Shown piece by piece: positions 10,448 to 19,544 of a stretch of 64,000 nt of DNA. The notes below the pieces were generated by a model, which saw only the letters and a list, made by a program, of their open reading frames with translations, had not been told where the DNA came from and searched no databases. Position numbers and translations under genes: made by a program. Every line of letters begins with the position of its first letter. Position 1 is the stretch's first letter. The DNA comes from FEB-22 sp003105195 (GTDB lineage: Bacteria > Pseudomonadota > Alphaproteobacteria > Rhizobiales > Xanthobacteraceae): NCBI GenBank assembly GCA_027493405.1, contig JAOSKV010000001.1:932855-996854 (forward strand), in the 5' to 3' direction.

Positions 10448-11715
10448 TCACCCACGCGAGGCCGTGCCCTGGGGCGCGAGGCCGTCGCGGTCGTAGATGT
10501 CCTCGCGGAACTGCACCACGCCGTCGGGGGTCGCCCAGGCCGAGATGTAGACCCAGTGCAGCGGCACCGGCGGCTTGAGCCGGGCGTCCTTGCGCTCGCC
10601 GCTCGCGATCACCTCGTCGATCTCGGGACGCGACCAGCCGGGCGTGTCCGCGAGCAGCCAGTTGACCAGCTCGCGGACGTTCTGCACCCGCACGCAGCCC
10701 GAGGAGTGGAAGCGGAAGTCCTCGCCGAACAGGTTCTTGTACGGCGTGTCGTGCATGTAGACGCCGTGCTGGCTCGGGAAGTTGATGCGGATCGAGCCGA
10801 GCGAGTTGAAGTCGCCGGGATCCTGCTTGAAACGGTAATTCACCGCCTCTTCCGAGTACCAGTTGATCTGCGAGGGCGGCAGCTCGTTGTTCCTCGGGTC
10901 GAGGATGCGGATCCGGTTCTTCTCGAGATAGTCCGGCTCGGCCTGCATCTTCGGGATCAGGTCCCGGCGCACGATCGAGACCGGCACGGTCCAGAACGGA
11001 TTGAAGTTGATCTCGACGATGCGGCTGTTGATGTCGGGCGAGGCGCGGTCGGGCTTGCCGACCACCGCGGTGTGGCGCGACATCACGACGTCCTGTTCGA
11101 TCGCCTCGATCTGCGCCGCCGGGATGTTGCAGACGACGTAGCGGTTCTTCAGGTGCCGGCTGAGATCGCGCAGCCGCGCCAGGTTGGTCTTGAGCTGCTC
11201 GAGCCGCTGCGCGGCCGGGATGTTGAGCGCCTTCAGGGTCTGCTCGCGCACAATGCCGTCGACCGCGAGCCCGTGGCGCGCCTGGAACCGGCGCACCGCG
11301 GCCTCGACATAGGAATCGTAGACGTCGGTGACGCCGGCCGCCGCGGCGCTTTCGAGGTCGCCGGCGCGCGCGAGGCGCTGGCGCAGCAGCGCGACGCTCG
11401 GATGCTTGATGCCGAGCCGCAGCCGCGCGGCCGGCGGCACGACCGGCCAGCCGCCGCGGCCGACGATCTCCTCGTAGCGCGCGATCGCGACCTCGGTGGT
11501 CTGCGCCGTCGAGGGCGAGGGAGCGTCGGCAGCGAGGCCTGCGGCATGCGGATGGTGCGCGAGGCCGAGTCGAAGCCCTGTTCGAAGTCCTCGCGCTGGT
11601 TCTGCTGGATCAGCTGCTGCAGCGGATCGACCGCCTGCGCGAGCGCGCGCGAAGCCGCGAGACCCGCTGTGGCGGCCGCGGCATAGCTCAGGAACTTGCG
11701 ACGATCGTGGGTCAT
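10448..11715 (-). CDS. L,D-transpeptidase with Tat-type signal and peptidoglycan-binding domain, frame broken
   Basis: The N-terminal part in one frame (11715 down to about 11520) has a twin-arginine signal, HDRRKFLSYAAAATAGLAA. The rest follows in another frame to the stop at 10448: a peptidoglycan-binding helix set (RRFQARHGLAVDGIVRE) and a YkuD catalytic domain with FHSSGCVRVQNV containing the nucleophilic Cys. One base appears to be missing in the run at about 11513-11522; adding one base joins the two parts. It would form 3-3 crosslinks in periplasmic peptidoglycan. The MarR-type gene upstream matches LdtR, the known regulator of such an enzyme (LdtP) in Liberibacter and Sinorhizobium. 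Confidence 0.85.
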
Positions 11716-11910
11716 TCGCGGCTCGTCCCCTGCCCGCTACCAGGTCCCGGATTGGTCGTCCCCGACCACCCGCCCAAATAGCACGGATCGTCACCCCCGC
11801 CGAGATGGCGCTAACGACGCCCACCCCCGAGAGGCCGCTCCCTCCTTCTCACCTCCCAGGATTTCGCCGTCATGACAAGACGCCGCCGCGCGGTTCCGGC
11901 ACGGCGACGC

Positions 11911-11941
11911 AAAAACCCGGTCCTCGCGGACCGGGGTTTTG
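11911..11941 (-). terminator. Intrinsic terminator, probably for ldtR
   Basis: CCCGGTCC (11916-11923) pairs with GGACCGGG (11928-11935) across a TCGC loop, flanked by AAAAA on the left and GTTTT on the right. On the minus strand the stem is followed by TTTTTGCG, just beyond the ldtR stop. It would separate ldtR from the transpeptidase gene. Confidence 0.75.
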
Positions 11942-11974
11942 TCGGGAACGGTCGGCTCGAGCGGAGCCGCTCGG

Positions 11975-12487
11975 TCAGAGCCGATAGAGGATCTGGTCGG
12001 TCCAGAAACGCTCGAGGCGGTGCAGCGCCTTGTTGAGGCCCTGGAAGTCGTCGGCGTTGATGCCCCCCACCTGCTCCACCGTGCGCACGTGCTTCTCGTA
12101 GAGCGCGCCGACGATGTCGCGCACTTCCTTGCCGCGTTCGGTCAGCTTGATGCGGACCGAGCGGCGGTCGACGCGCGAGCGCTGGTGATCGAGGAAGCCC
12201 ATCTCGACGAGCTTCTTCAGATTGTAGGAAACGTTGGAGCCGAGGTAGTAGCCGCGCGTGCGCAGCTCGCCGGCGGTGAGCTCCTTCTCGCCGATGTTGA
12301 ACAGCAGCAGCGCCTGCACCGCATTGATGTCGGCGCGACCGCGGCGGTCGAACTCGTCCTTGATCACGTCGAGCAGCCGGCGATGCAGGCGCTCGATCAG
12401 CGTCAAGGCCTCGAGGTAGTGCGGTTGGACGTGATCGAAGCGCGCCTGACGCTCGGCGGATTCGACCGGCTTGGCCACTGTCTTCAT
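11975..12487 (-). CDS. ldtR: MarR-family winged-helix regulator, LdtR type
   Basis: 170 aa from the ATG at 12487, which has GAGG 7 nt upstream; a GTG four codons earlier is a weaker choice. Long MarR protein with an N-terminal helix (QPHYLEALTLIERLHRRLL), a winged helix (LTAGELRTRGYYLGSNVSYNLKKL, then VDRRSVRIKLTERGKEV) and a C-terminal dimer helix. The length and the GYYLGSNVSYN recognition segment match rhizobial LdtR, which controls an L,D-transpeptidase and stress tolerance. A transpeptidase gene lies next downstream. Confidence 0.85.
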   Translation of the reverse strand: MKTVAKPVESAERQARFDHVQPHYLEALTLIERLHRRLLDVIKDEFDRRGRADINAVQALLLFNIGEKELTAGELRTRGYYLGSNVSYNLKKLVEMGFLDHQRSRVDRRSVRIKLTERGKEVRDIVGALYEKHVRTVEQVGGINADDFQGLNKALHRLERFWTDQILYRL

Positions 12488-12815
12488 GTGACGCCTCACT
12501 TCGTTTTGTTATGCAATCCGACGAGGCCCTGTTCCCCGTCCCGTGAGCGCCAACCTACGCGGGCCGCTCTAAGATCAGCTTAAATTGCACGATAAACGTC
12601 TGGTTTCTTTTTTCACGGTGAACGCTCGGTTGACCATCGGCGTCAACGCGGCTTCGTTACATCGCGTTCACCCTGCGAAGGCCGCCGCGGCGCGCTTTCG
12701 CCCGCACAATATGCGTTCGCGCCGCGCACCCGGCAAGCAGCCGCGGAGCGCCTTTGGTGGGCGATGTCGTAAATGGCTAACCGGCGATTCACCACCGCGG
12801 CGTGGTGAATCCGGA
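12488..12815. other. Intergenic region upstream of ldtR
   Basis: 328 nt without a credible gene. The part next to ldtR (about 12500-12660) is the least GC-rich and presumably holds the ldtR promoter, but I could not fix -35 and -10 boxes. The far end holds the hairpin at 12786-12811 that belongs to mmsB. Confidence 0.5.
12786..12811 (-). terminator. 10-bp perfect hairpin at the 3' end of mmsB
   Basis: GATTCACCAC and GTGGTGAATC are exact reverse complements around CGCGGC, 4 nt beyond the mmsB stop. There is no U tract, so it is a weak or Rho-assisted terminator, or an mRNA 3' end stabiliser. Confidence 0.5.
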
Positions 12816-13703
12816 TTAACCGCCGCGCAGGAAGCGAATGATGCCGGAGAAGTCGCGCGCCGCGTGTCCGTGTCCCACATAGAGACCGTAGAGCGACGCC
12901 GCCTCCGCGCCGAGCGGCGTCGCCGCCCCGCTCGCGCGCGCGGCGTCCTGCGCGAGCAGGAGGTCCTTGAGCATCATCGCGGCCGTGAAGCCCGCCCGGT
13001 AGTCGCGGTTGGCGGGCGAGGTCGGAACCGGTCCCGGCACCGGGCAATAGGTGGTGAGCGACCAGCACTGGCCGGAGGATTTCGACGAGATGTCGAACAG
13101 CTTCTGCGCGTCGAGCCCGAGCTTCTCGGCGAGCACGAAGGCTTCCGACACCGCGATCATCGAGATGCCGAGGATCATGTTGTTGCAGATCTTGGCCGCC
13201 TGTCCGTTGCCGGCGCCGCCCGCATGCACGATGGTCCTGCCCATCGCCTCGAGGATCGAGCGCGCGCGCTGGAAGGCTTGCTCGCTGCCGCCGACCATGA
13301 AGGTGAGCGTCGCGGCCTGCGCGCCGCCGACGCCGCCCGAGACCGGCGCATCGATCATCAGCAGGCCCCTCGCCTCGGCTGCCGCCGCGATCGCGCGCGC
13401 GCTCTCCACGTCGATGGTGGAGGAATCGATCAGCAGCGTGCCCGGGTTGGCGCACTCGAGGATGCCGAGCGCGCCGAGATAGACCTCGCGGGCTTCCTTG
13501 CCCGAGGGCAGCATGGTGACCACCACGTCGGCGCGCGAGGCCGCCACCTTGACCGAGCCGGCCGCGCTGCCGCCGGCCGCGACCAGCTTCTCGACCGCGC
13601 TGCCGAACACGTCGAAGCCCTCGACCTGGTGGCCGGCCTTGATGAGGTTCTGCGCCATCGGCAGCCCCATGTTGCCGAGGCCGATGAATCCGATGCGTGC
13701 CAT
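12816..13703 (-). CDS. mmsB: 3-hydroxyisobutyrate dehydrogenase
   Basis: 295 aa. NAD-dependent oxidation of 3-hydroxyisobutyrate to methylmalonate semialdehyde in valine catabolism. Rossmann motif GFIGLGNMGLPMAQNLIKAG at the N-terminus, substrate motif DAPVSGGVGGAQAATL near residue 120, and the catalytic Lys region GNGQAAKICNNM near residue 170. The ATG at 13703 has GGGAGAA upstream; 25 upstream residues are unconserved. It is the last step of the cluster that also holds the CoA hydrolase and acyl-CoA dehydrogenase. Confidence 0.95.
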   Translation of the reverse strand: MARIGFIGLGNMGLPMAQNLIKAGHQVEGFDVFGSAVEKLVAAGGSAAGSVKVAASRADVVVTMLPSGKEAREVYLGALGILECANPGTLLIDSSTIDVESARAIAAAAEARGLLMIDAPVSGGVGGAQAATLTFMVGGSEQAFQRARSILEAMGRTIVHAGGAGNGQAAKICNNMILGISMIAVSEAFVLAEKLGLDAQKLFDISSKSSGQCWSLTTYCPVPGPVPTSPANRDYRAGFTAAMMLKDLLLAQDAARASGAATPLGAEAASLYGLYVGHGHAARDFSGIIRFLRGG

Positions 13704-13774
13704 GACGTTCTCCCGAGTGCCGTGTGATCTTGTTGGCCCGTTGCTAGCATCACGCCGCGGTGCTGTCAGCGGGT

Positions 13775-14722
13775 TCACGCTCCCGCCGAGGCCGCCCCGC
13801 CGCCCGCGAGCGCGCCCCAGGGATCGCGCAGCTCCGGCCCGTGGAACAGCAGGTGGCCGCCGAGCGCGTCGGCCGGGCCGACGCAGATCAGGTCGTCGTG
13901 GGCATGGAGCGGCGCGACGCCGCCGCGCACGAGCGCGGCGCGCGCCGCCGCGAGATCGGCGCGGAGCGCCTGGCCGGCGATGAACGGCGCCGGCGCGGGC
14001 ACGAAGCCCGGCAGCATGCGCGCCGCGGTTGCGGGCTCGACCAGCACCAGGCGGCCGCGGTCGAGCGCGACGTCGCTGCGCCCCTCGCGGTGCGACGCGG
14101 CGCGCGCCACGTAGCCGGAGAGCCGCGTCGCCGCCGCGCGCGCGTCCTCGACGCAGACCAGGAGGTCACCGAGGCCGTCGGCGCCGTTGCCGGGCGCCGG
14201 CGCGCCGGGCGTCCAGGTCAGGTCGGGCGTGTGGCAATAGGCGAACTGCACGCGCCCTTCCGGCATCGTGCCGGGCTCGGGCCGCAGCACCGACCACGCG
14301 ACCTCGCGCACGCCCTGCGGCGTCTCGCGGTGGCGCCGCAGCCGCACCACGGGCTGCATCGCGATGCCCTCGGCGACGAGGCGTGCCCGCGTCGCCGGAA
14401 TGTCCGCATGCGAGAAGGCGATGAGATGCAGGCCCGCATGGCGCCGCAGCGCAGCCTCGAGCTGCGCGGCGAGCGGTGCCGCGTGGGTCGCGGCCAGCAC
14501 CTCGAGGAATCCGCGCCGCAGCACCGCCAGGCGGTTCGACGTGCCGGACGGAACCAGCCGCCCTTCGGCGTCCAGGTTCATCTGCAGGTTGACGGGCGAG
14601 ACGTCGAAGCCGAGCCGGCGCAGCCGCTCGCCCGCGACCTCGAGGTCGGCGACGAAGAAGCCGACATGGTCGAGAAAGACCTCGTCGCCCTCCGGCAGCT
14701 GGCGGTCGGTCCAGTCCGGCAT
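13775..14722 (-). CDS. VOC-fold protein, glyoxalase-like domain
   Basis: 315 aa. The N-terminus LDHVGFFVADLEVAGERLRR is a typical vicinal-oxygen-chelate strand-helix start, and the same pattern returns in the second half (LGDLLVCVEDARAAATRL), consistent with the Glyoxalase_3-type fold. His residues at LDHVGFF and LHLIAFSHAD could bind metal. The substrate is unknown. It sits 7 nt from the small membrane protein gene upstream and 71 nt from mmsB, inside the valine cluster. Confidence 0.75.
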   Translation of the reverse strand: MPDWTDRQLPEGDEVFLDHVGFFVADLEVAGERLRRLGFDVSPVNLQMNLDAEGRLVPSGTSNRLAVLRRGFLEVLAATHAAPLAAQLEAALRRHAGLHLIAFSHADIPATRARLVAEGIAMQPVVRLRRHRETPQGVREVAWSVLRPEPGTMPEGRVQFAYCHTPDLTWTPGAPAPGNGADGLGDLLVCVEDARAAATRLSGYVARAASHREGRSDVALDRGRLVLVEPATAARMLPGFVPAPAPFIAGQALRADLAAARAALVRGGVAPLHAHDDLICVGPADALGGHLLFHGPELRDPWGALAGGGAASAGA

Positions 14723-14729
14723 CGGCGTC

Positions 14730-15155
14730 TCACGTCGACCGCGCGCGACCCGCCATCAGGGCGAGCCCCACATAGGCGAAGATCGCGAGCATCTCCGCCA
14801 TCACGACCAGGCTGCTGCCGCCGAACACCTGTGGGAAGAACACCTCGACCGCCGCCATGGAGATCGCGGCGGTGAGCCACACGACACCGCCCCAGGCGGC
14901 CGCGAGCCACAACCCGACCGCCGCGATCAGGTCGATCACGGCGAAGAACACGGTCGCGGCCTGCCAGGGAATCGGCCCGGTCTCGAAGGTCGAGCCCTCG
15001 CCGTCGGCGACGCCGAGCACCATCGCCCAATGATAGAGCCCCTTGAGCATCGAGAGGATCGCCATGGCGCGCAGGAACAGGATCAGCCGCTGCGTCCAGG
15101 GATCGAGCTCCGGCTTGCGGTCGACCGCCTGCAGGGCGCGGATCGGGTCCGTCAT
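14730..15155 (-). CDS. Small four-helix membrane protein, DUF6163-like
   Basis: 141 aa with about four hydrophobic segments (LILFLRAMAILSMLKGLY, AATVFFAVIDLIAAVGLWLA, VVWLTAAISMAAVEVFF and a C-terminal LAIFAYVGLALMAG). The start overlaps the stop of the upstream CoA hydrolase gene as ATGA, so it is translationally coupled. I recall rhizobial proteins of this kind at the same locus (DUF6163), but assign no function. An inner-membrane location is inferred. Confidence 0.75.
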   Translation of the reverse strand: MTDPIRALQAVDRKPELDPWTQRLILFLRAMAILSMLKGLYHWAMVLGVADGEGSTFETGPIPWQAATVFFAVIDLIAAVGLWLAAAWGGVVWLTAAISMAAVEVFFPQVFGGSSLVVMAEMLAIFAYVGLALMAGRARST

Positions 15156-16189
15156 GGCAGGGTCAGCTCCTCGGTCCCGAGCGGCGCGAAGTGGCGCTCC
15201 ACCTCCGCCTCCGAGACCTCTTCGAGCCGCGCCGGGCGCCATTGCGGCGCATTGTCCTTGTCGACGATCACGGCGCGCACGCCCTCGTAGAAATCCTCTC
15301 CGTGCACGACGCGCGACACGATGCGGAACTCCGCCCGCATGCAGGCCTCGAAGTCCAGGTCGCGGCCGCGGCGCACCTGCGCGAGCGCGATCTTGAGGCT
15401 GCGCGGACATTTGGCCCGCAGGGTGGCGGCCGTGGCCGTCGCCCAGTCCGAGCCCTCGGCGTCGAGCGCCTGCAGGATCGCCTCGACGCTGCCGCCCGCG
15501 AACAGGCGGTCGATGGCGGCGCGCTGCGCCGCGACCGGCCCCGCGACCGGCGGCTCGGCGAAGGCCGCGAGCGTGGCGTCGACCGGGACGTTGCCGCACA
15601 GCGCCTCGGCGAGATCGGCGAAGCGCGCGGAGCGCACGTGGTGCGTGGCGACGCCCGCCGCGACGCCGTCGGCGGTGCGCAGGCGCTCGCCCGTGAGGCC
15701 GCAGAAGGTGCCGAGCTCGCCCGGCATGCGCGGAAGGAACCAGGTCGCGCCGACGTCCGGGAAGAAGCCGATGCCGACCTCCGGCATGGCGAACTGGAAC
15801 CGGTCGCCCGCGACCCGGTGCGAGCCGTGCACCGAGATGCCGACGCCGCCGCCCATCACGATGCCGTCGATCAGCGCCACGAAGGGCTTCGGATAGCGCT
15901 TGATCTGGGCGTTGAGCCGGTACTCCTCGCGCCAGAACTCCAGCGCCTCGGCCTGCCTCCCGGCGCGGCCGAGGTCGTAGAGATGCCGCAGGTCGCCGCC
16001 CGCCGAGAAGGCGCGCTCCCCCGCCGCCGCGACGATCACCCGCGTCACCGCGCCGTCGCGCGCCCAGGCCTCGAGCTGGCGGCTGAGCGCCCGCACCATC
16101 GCGAGCGTCACCGCATTGAGCGCCTGCGGCCGGTTGAGCGTGACCACGCCCGCGGCCCCGCGCCGCTCGAACAGGATCTCGGGTTCCAT
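15152..16189 (-). CDS. 3-hydroxyisobutyryl-CoA hydrolase
   Basis: 345 aa from MEPEILFERRG (16189); another ATG lies 5 codons upstream. Crotonase fold with the long C-terminal region of the hydrolase subfamily. Seen: FSAGGDLRHLYDLGR (oxyanion hole), PFVALIDGIVMGGGVGISVHG, FAMPEVGIGFFPDVGATWFL with the catalytic Glu/Asp, and the distinctive EFRIVSRVVHGEDFYEGVRA and VIVDKDNAPQWRP near the C-terminus. It releases 3-hydroxyisobutyrate, the substrate of the neighbouring MmsB. Confidence 0.93.
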   Translation of the reverse strand: MEPEILFERRGAAGVVTLNRPQALNAVTLAMVRALSRQLEAWARDGAVTRVIVAAAGERAFSAGGDLRHLYDLGRAGRQAEALEFWREEYRLNAQIKRYPKPFVALIDGIVMGGGVGISVHGSHRVAGDRFQFAMPEVGIGFFPDVGATWFLPRMPGELGTFCGLTGERLRTADGVAAGVATHHVRSARFADLAEALCGNVPVDATLAAFAEPPVAGPVAAQRAAIDRLFAGGSVEAILQALDAEGSDWATATAATLRAKCPRSLKIALAQVRRGRDLDFEACMRAEFRIVSRVVHGEDFYEGVRAVIVDKDNAPQWRPARLEEVSEAEVERHFAPLGTEELTLP

Positions 16190-16278
16190 GCGGGTCCGTA
16201 GCACGAATGCCGGTATAGCCGCGACTTGGAGTGGAATACATTATATTTTCTGGCGTCGGCTACGAAGGCCGGGGCATG

Positions 16279-18423
16279 TCATGCGGCCATGGCTGTGCCA
16301 AGAGAGGCTGCCAGCATGTCGCCAATGAAATCCGGCGGCAGTGGCGCGGCAAAACGGGCAGCAATGGCACGCAAGCCGTGATCGCGCGGTGAAAGGTCGT
16401 TGGCCGGCTCCGCCATCCAAACCTTCACACGTGAAGCAGCGATTTCATCGCCACGTGATGCCCCTGCCAAGCTGAGGATAATGCCATCCAAGCCCTGCAA
16501 TCGCGTGTCCAAGCGCCGCAATGCCTCGACTGAGCCTTCTTTCGCGGCGGCCAAATAGGCCGCAGCAGGTACGCTATCATCCGTTGCGGGCTCAGTAATC
16601 CCCGCGGCGGCGGCGGCATAGCGAGCGTAGGCAAGGTTCTCATCTTCGGCCAGAACCGCTTGCACTTCTTTTCTTGCGGCCTGACGTTCATCGGCGGCCG
16701 CCGTCCGCACACGGAATAGGGCTCGACGCATACGGCCGAACGCAGCAATATGGGCTGGCAAGTCAACAGCAGCAGAGGCGGCTGCCGATGACGCAACTCG
16801 CTCGACGGCTAGTGGTGGCGCACTGGTGTGACCGCTCTCCAAGCGGTGCTTCATGGATTGAGCAATCTTGTTGGTTGGATCAAACTTAAGCGCCGCATCC
16901 AAGAGTCCTACCGCCTCTTCAAGGCGCGCGGGATCTCGTCCGACAATCTTGGCGAGCTGAATGTGGGCGACAACATCATTCGCGAACAGACGAATGGTCT
17001 CGCGCAATAGGGCTTCCGCTTCCTGAGGCTTCTCCAATTTCTCTGCGAGCAATGAGGCCAGTTGATTCCGGGCAACTACATCATCTACGAACAGCTCCCT
17101 CGTCTCCCGGAGCAAAGCTTCGGCCTCCCGCGGCCGGGCCAGAGGACCTTCAAGCAACAGCGCAAGCTGGTTGCGCCATTGTGGATTTTCGGGAAACCTT
17201 CGGATCGTTTCCCAGCCCAGCAATTCGGCCGCTTCTAGATGCCCCTGGGCGACGAGGGCATCGCGCCACAGCGCCCATGCATAGACATTGGCGCTCTCGA
17301 ACCGAAGTGCGAGCCGCGCGAGCTCGCATGCTTTCGCTGCGCGCCGTTCCGGCGCATCGCCGCCGCGAAGCAACCGCATGCCAATGTTGCAGGCCGTACG
17401 TACAAGATAAAACGTTTCGCCAGTGCGGATGGCGTAACGTTCATGACGGACCATCAATGCATTCAGGCGTGGCTCAAGTACCTTAAATGATCGATTCGCA
17501 GAAATGTCGGCGAGAAGGGTTTCATGCAATTCGCGCGGCGGGGGCTCCAGTTCGCCCGCGCGGGCTCCCGCGCGGGCGAACTGTATCACTTCGACGTCCT
17601 CTCTCCACCATGCGGCGGCATCGAATGTGTTTCGCGCATTATTGGTTTGGCGTTCAATCTCTTCCTCAACAGAGACAATCACCCGTGCAACGAGATCAGT
17701 CCAGAACGTAGGATCTCGGGGAAAGGCCCCTTCGAGCACATGCCATTCTTGCAGGAACCGCTTCTGGGCGGGCCGCTGGGCATCAGCCCAGCGCGCGAGG
17801 CCGTGGAGTGCCGCTTCTTCGTTCGCCGCTTCCTCGCCGAGCGGTAACGCGCGGAGCCCAAGCAAACCAACCGTCAGATAGCTTTCGTCGTAACGCCCGC
17901 GCCGGCCGGCCTCGCCGCAGATGTCGAGCCAGAACGGCAGCAGGCGACGCGGCGCCAAGCCAGCCTCCTTAGCGACATCCTGAGTCAGTGCAAGGACGCG
18001 CCAGTATTCGCGTCTCAAGTCGAGTCCATTATCGAGGACAAGCGTTTCGGCCCATGCATTCCAATAGGCGAACCGACGGTGCAGATCGATCACGGTGTCG
18101 CGCGGAGCGAGCCGCTGCACAACGGTCACCAGATCCAGTGCGGCCAGCGCTAATCGATTGAGCTGCTCTCGATCGTGGCGCGCTGTCGCCGCGCGATATT
18201 GCTCGAGCGTATCACGTGTGCCCTGATCGAAGGCCTTGACTGCCGGATCGTCGGACGCAAGACCGTAGAGCAATGTAGCGGCCGCATCGCTCGGTTCGGC
18301 CCGCCGATAGGGATGTATGCTGGCGCTGCGTTCTGCGAGAGCCCGCACCTCCTTGCCCGGAGCGGCGATCAACCGATCCAGCCAAGGATGCCGATAGGGC
18401 GCGGCTACGATCACAGCATCCAT
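16279..18423 (-). CDS. Large TPR-type repeat protein of unknown function in an inserted segment
   Basis: 714 aa from the ATG at 18423; a GTG six codons upstream is possible. There is no signal peptide or membrane segment, so a cytoplasmic protein is inferred. Mostly helical: tandem TPR-like units around residues 430-545 (REAEALLRETRELFVDD, PQEAEALLRETIRLFAND, EEAVGLLDAALKFDP), Trp-rich units before them, and an Ala-rich C-terminal domain. No catalytic motif was recognised. Base composition is visibly less GC-rich than in flanking genes. It lies between two valine-catabolism genes with an unrecognised partner gene upstream. A scaffold or sensor role is conceivable but unproven. Confidence 0.8.
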   Translation of the reverse strand: MDAVIVAAPYRHPWLDRLIAAPGKEVRALAERSASIHPYRRAEPSDAAATLLYGLASDDPAVKAFDQGTRDTLEQYRAATARHDREQLNRLALAALDLVTVVQRLAPRDTVIDLHRRFAYWNAWAETLVLDNGLDLRREYWRVLALTQDVAKEAGLAPRRLLPFWLDICGEAGRRGRYDESYLTVGLLGLRALPLGEEAANEEAALHGLARWADAQRPAQKRFLQEWHVLEGAFPRDPTFWTDLVARVIVSVEEEIERQTNNARNTFDAAAWWREDVEVIQFARAGARAGELEPPPRELHETLLADISANRSFKVLEPRLNALMVRHERYAIRTGETFYLVRTACNIGMRLLRGGDAPERRAAKACELARLALRFESANVYAWALWRDALVAQGHLEAAELLGWETIRRFPENPQWRNQLALLLEGPLARPREAEALLRETRELFVDDVVARNQLASLLAEKLEKPQEAEALLRETIRLFANDVVAHIQLAKIVGRDPARLEEAVGLLDAALKFDPTNKIAQSMKHRLESGHTSAPPLAVERVASSAAASAAVDLPAHIAAFGRMRRALFRVRTAAADERQAARKEVQAVLAEDENLAYARYAAAAAGITEPATDDSVPAAAYLAAAKEGSVEALRRLDTRLQGLDGIILSLAGASRGDEIAASRVKVWMAEPANDLSPRDHGLRAIAARFAAPLPPDFIGDMLAASLGTAMAA

Positions 18424-18657
18424 CTTACTCGTCCACGTCACCGCTAATAGGGGCGCCGAAATCGGCCCGTCCGCGTCGCGCCGTATCTGATCCAGATGGC
18501 TGTCGCGCGCGGATCCCAGTCGGACCTGAGCCAGCGGACCGACCAGTTCCCCACTCTCACCAAATGATCGGGCATATAAGTTATTCTAATGTGAAGCATT
18601 TCCCGAATGGAGGGCCGGCCGGCTCCACCGAGGTCAACCGTGAAGCCCGACGGTAGT
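18424..18657. other. Gap between the two inserted genes
   Basis: 234 nt with no credible gene. An AT-rich patch at about 18561-18600 could hold the promoter for the TPR gene on the minus strand, but no convincing -35/-10 pair was found. Confidence 0.4.
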
Positions 18658-19353
18658 TCACGTGGGCTCGGAAAGAAATGGGGGCTTCCTGGCTCTCAAG
18701 AACCGTCGGAAAGGCAAAGGCGCGTAACGCGCCACGAGCCTCGAGGGGCGCCATTCGGCAATGACATCCTTAACGAGGTACTCCATCAGCGCAAAGCTCT
18801 GTCGCTGGCCGGTCGCCGGGGCATAGTGGCCGAGGCCCAACCGATTACGCAACCGCAGGGGCCAGTCCGGTGCATCGAGGTCTGAAGCAACCTCGGATTT
18901 GAAGGCAATGAACGATGGCCGAGCTCCCGGATAGAGCTGCCATTGACCCAGAAGCTGAGTGATGACGTCCTTGTCTCGTCGGCCCGGCCGCGTAGCCGCT
19001 TCGATGTCGGAAAAGCTACGGCCAATCTTCCGCAGGGCGTCGTCGATGCATTCGAGTCGCACGACCTTCTGGTTGACCTCGATGTCCGGCTTATAGATCG
19101 CGTCCTCATTGATGGACGTGAAGGTTACCGGAATGTGGCTGCGCAATGCACCCTGCACCCGCAATCGGAAATGATCAGCCAATTGGGTCAGGAGCTCGGT
19201 TGTCGTCGACCCGTCCGCCTCGAACGCATCGCGGCGCGCGTCGCAGACACGTTCCTCAAATGCAAAATTGTCTCCGATCGCACGCTCTGGAGCAGAACGA
19301 GACGAACGTAGGCGAACAAGGTCGGCTTGCAAGTCGGCCCGCAAAAACTCCAT
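18658..19353 (-). CDS. Unrecognised protein upstream of the TPR gene
   Basis: 231 aa. I do not recognise the family. It begins with a charged helix (MEFLRADLQADLVRLRSSR), continues as mixed alpha/beta (VTFTSINEDAIYKPDIEV, VVRLECIDDALRKIGRSF) and has GARPSFIAFKSEVASDL, MEYLVKDVIAEWRPSRLV and a basic Pro/Arg-rich end. No signal peptide. It shares orientation and base composition with the downstream TPR gene, which suggests one transferred module. 190 nt separate it from the acyl-CoA dehydrogenase stop. Confidence 0.65.
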   Translation of the reverse strand: MEFLRADLQADLVRLRSSRSAPERAIGDNFAFEERVCDARRDAFEADGSTTTELLTQLADHFRLRVQGALRSHIPVTFTSINEDAIYKPDIEVNQKVVRLECIDDALRKIGRSFSDIEAATRPGRRDKDVITQLLGQWQLYPGARPSFIAFKSEVASDLDAPDWPLRLRNRLGLGHYAPATGQRQSFALMEYLVKDVIAEWRPSRLVARYAPLPFRRFLRARKPPFLSEPT

Positions 19354-19544
19354 TGAAGCGAATCACCCCCGACATGCAACGCTTGCAATGACCCCTTACT
19401 CAACCAAAAGATGGACGCCTTAGCAATTCCCTTGAGCCGATGGGCGCGACTGCGCCCCGTTGGATCAGCGACAAGCGCGGCGGGAAGTCGACTTGATCGT
19501 CGCGGCGCGCGACGTCGCGATGGAGGCAGTACGTTGCATCCGAA

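Noticed and set aside
16190..16278. Target-site duplication or inverted ends flanking the two-gene insert
   Set aside because: Comparing about 80 nt at each boundary by eye gave no convincing matching repeat.
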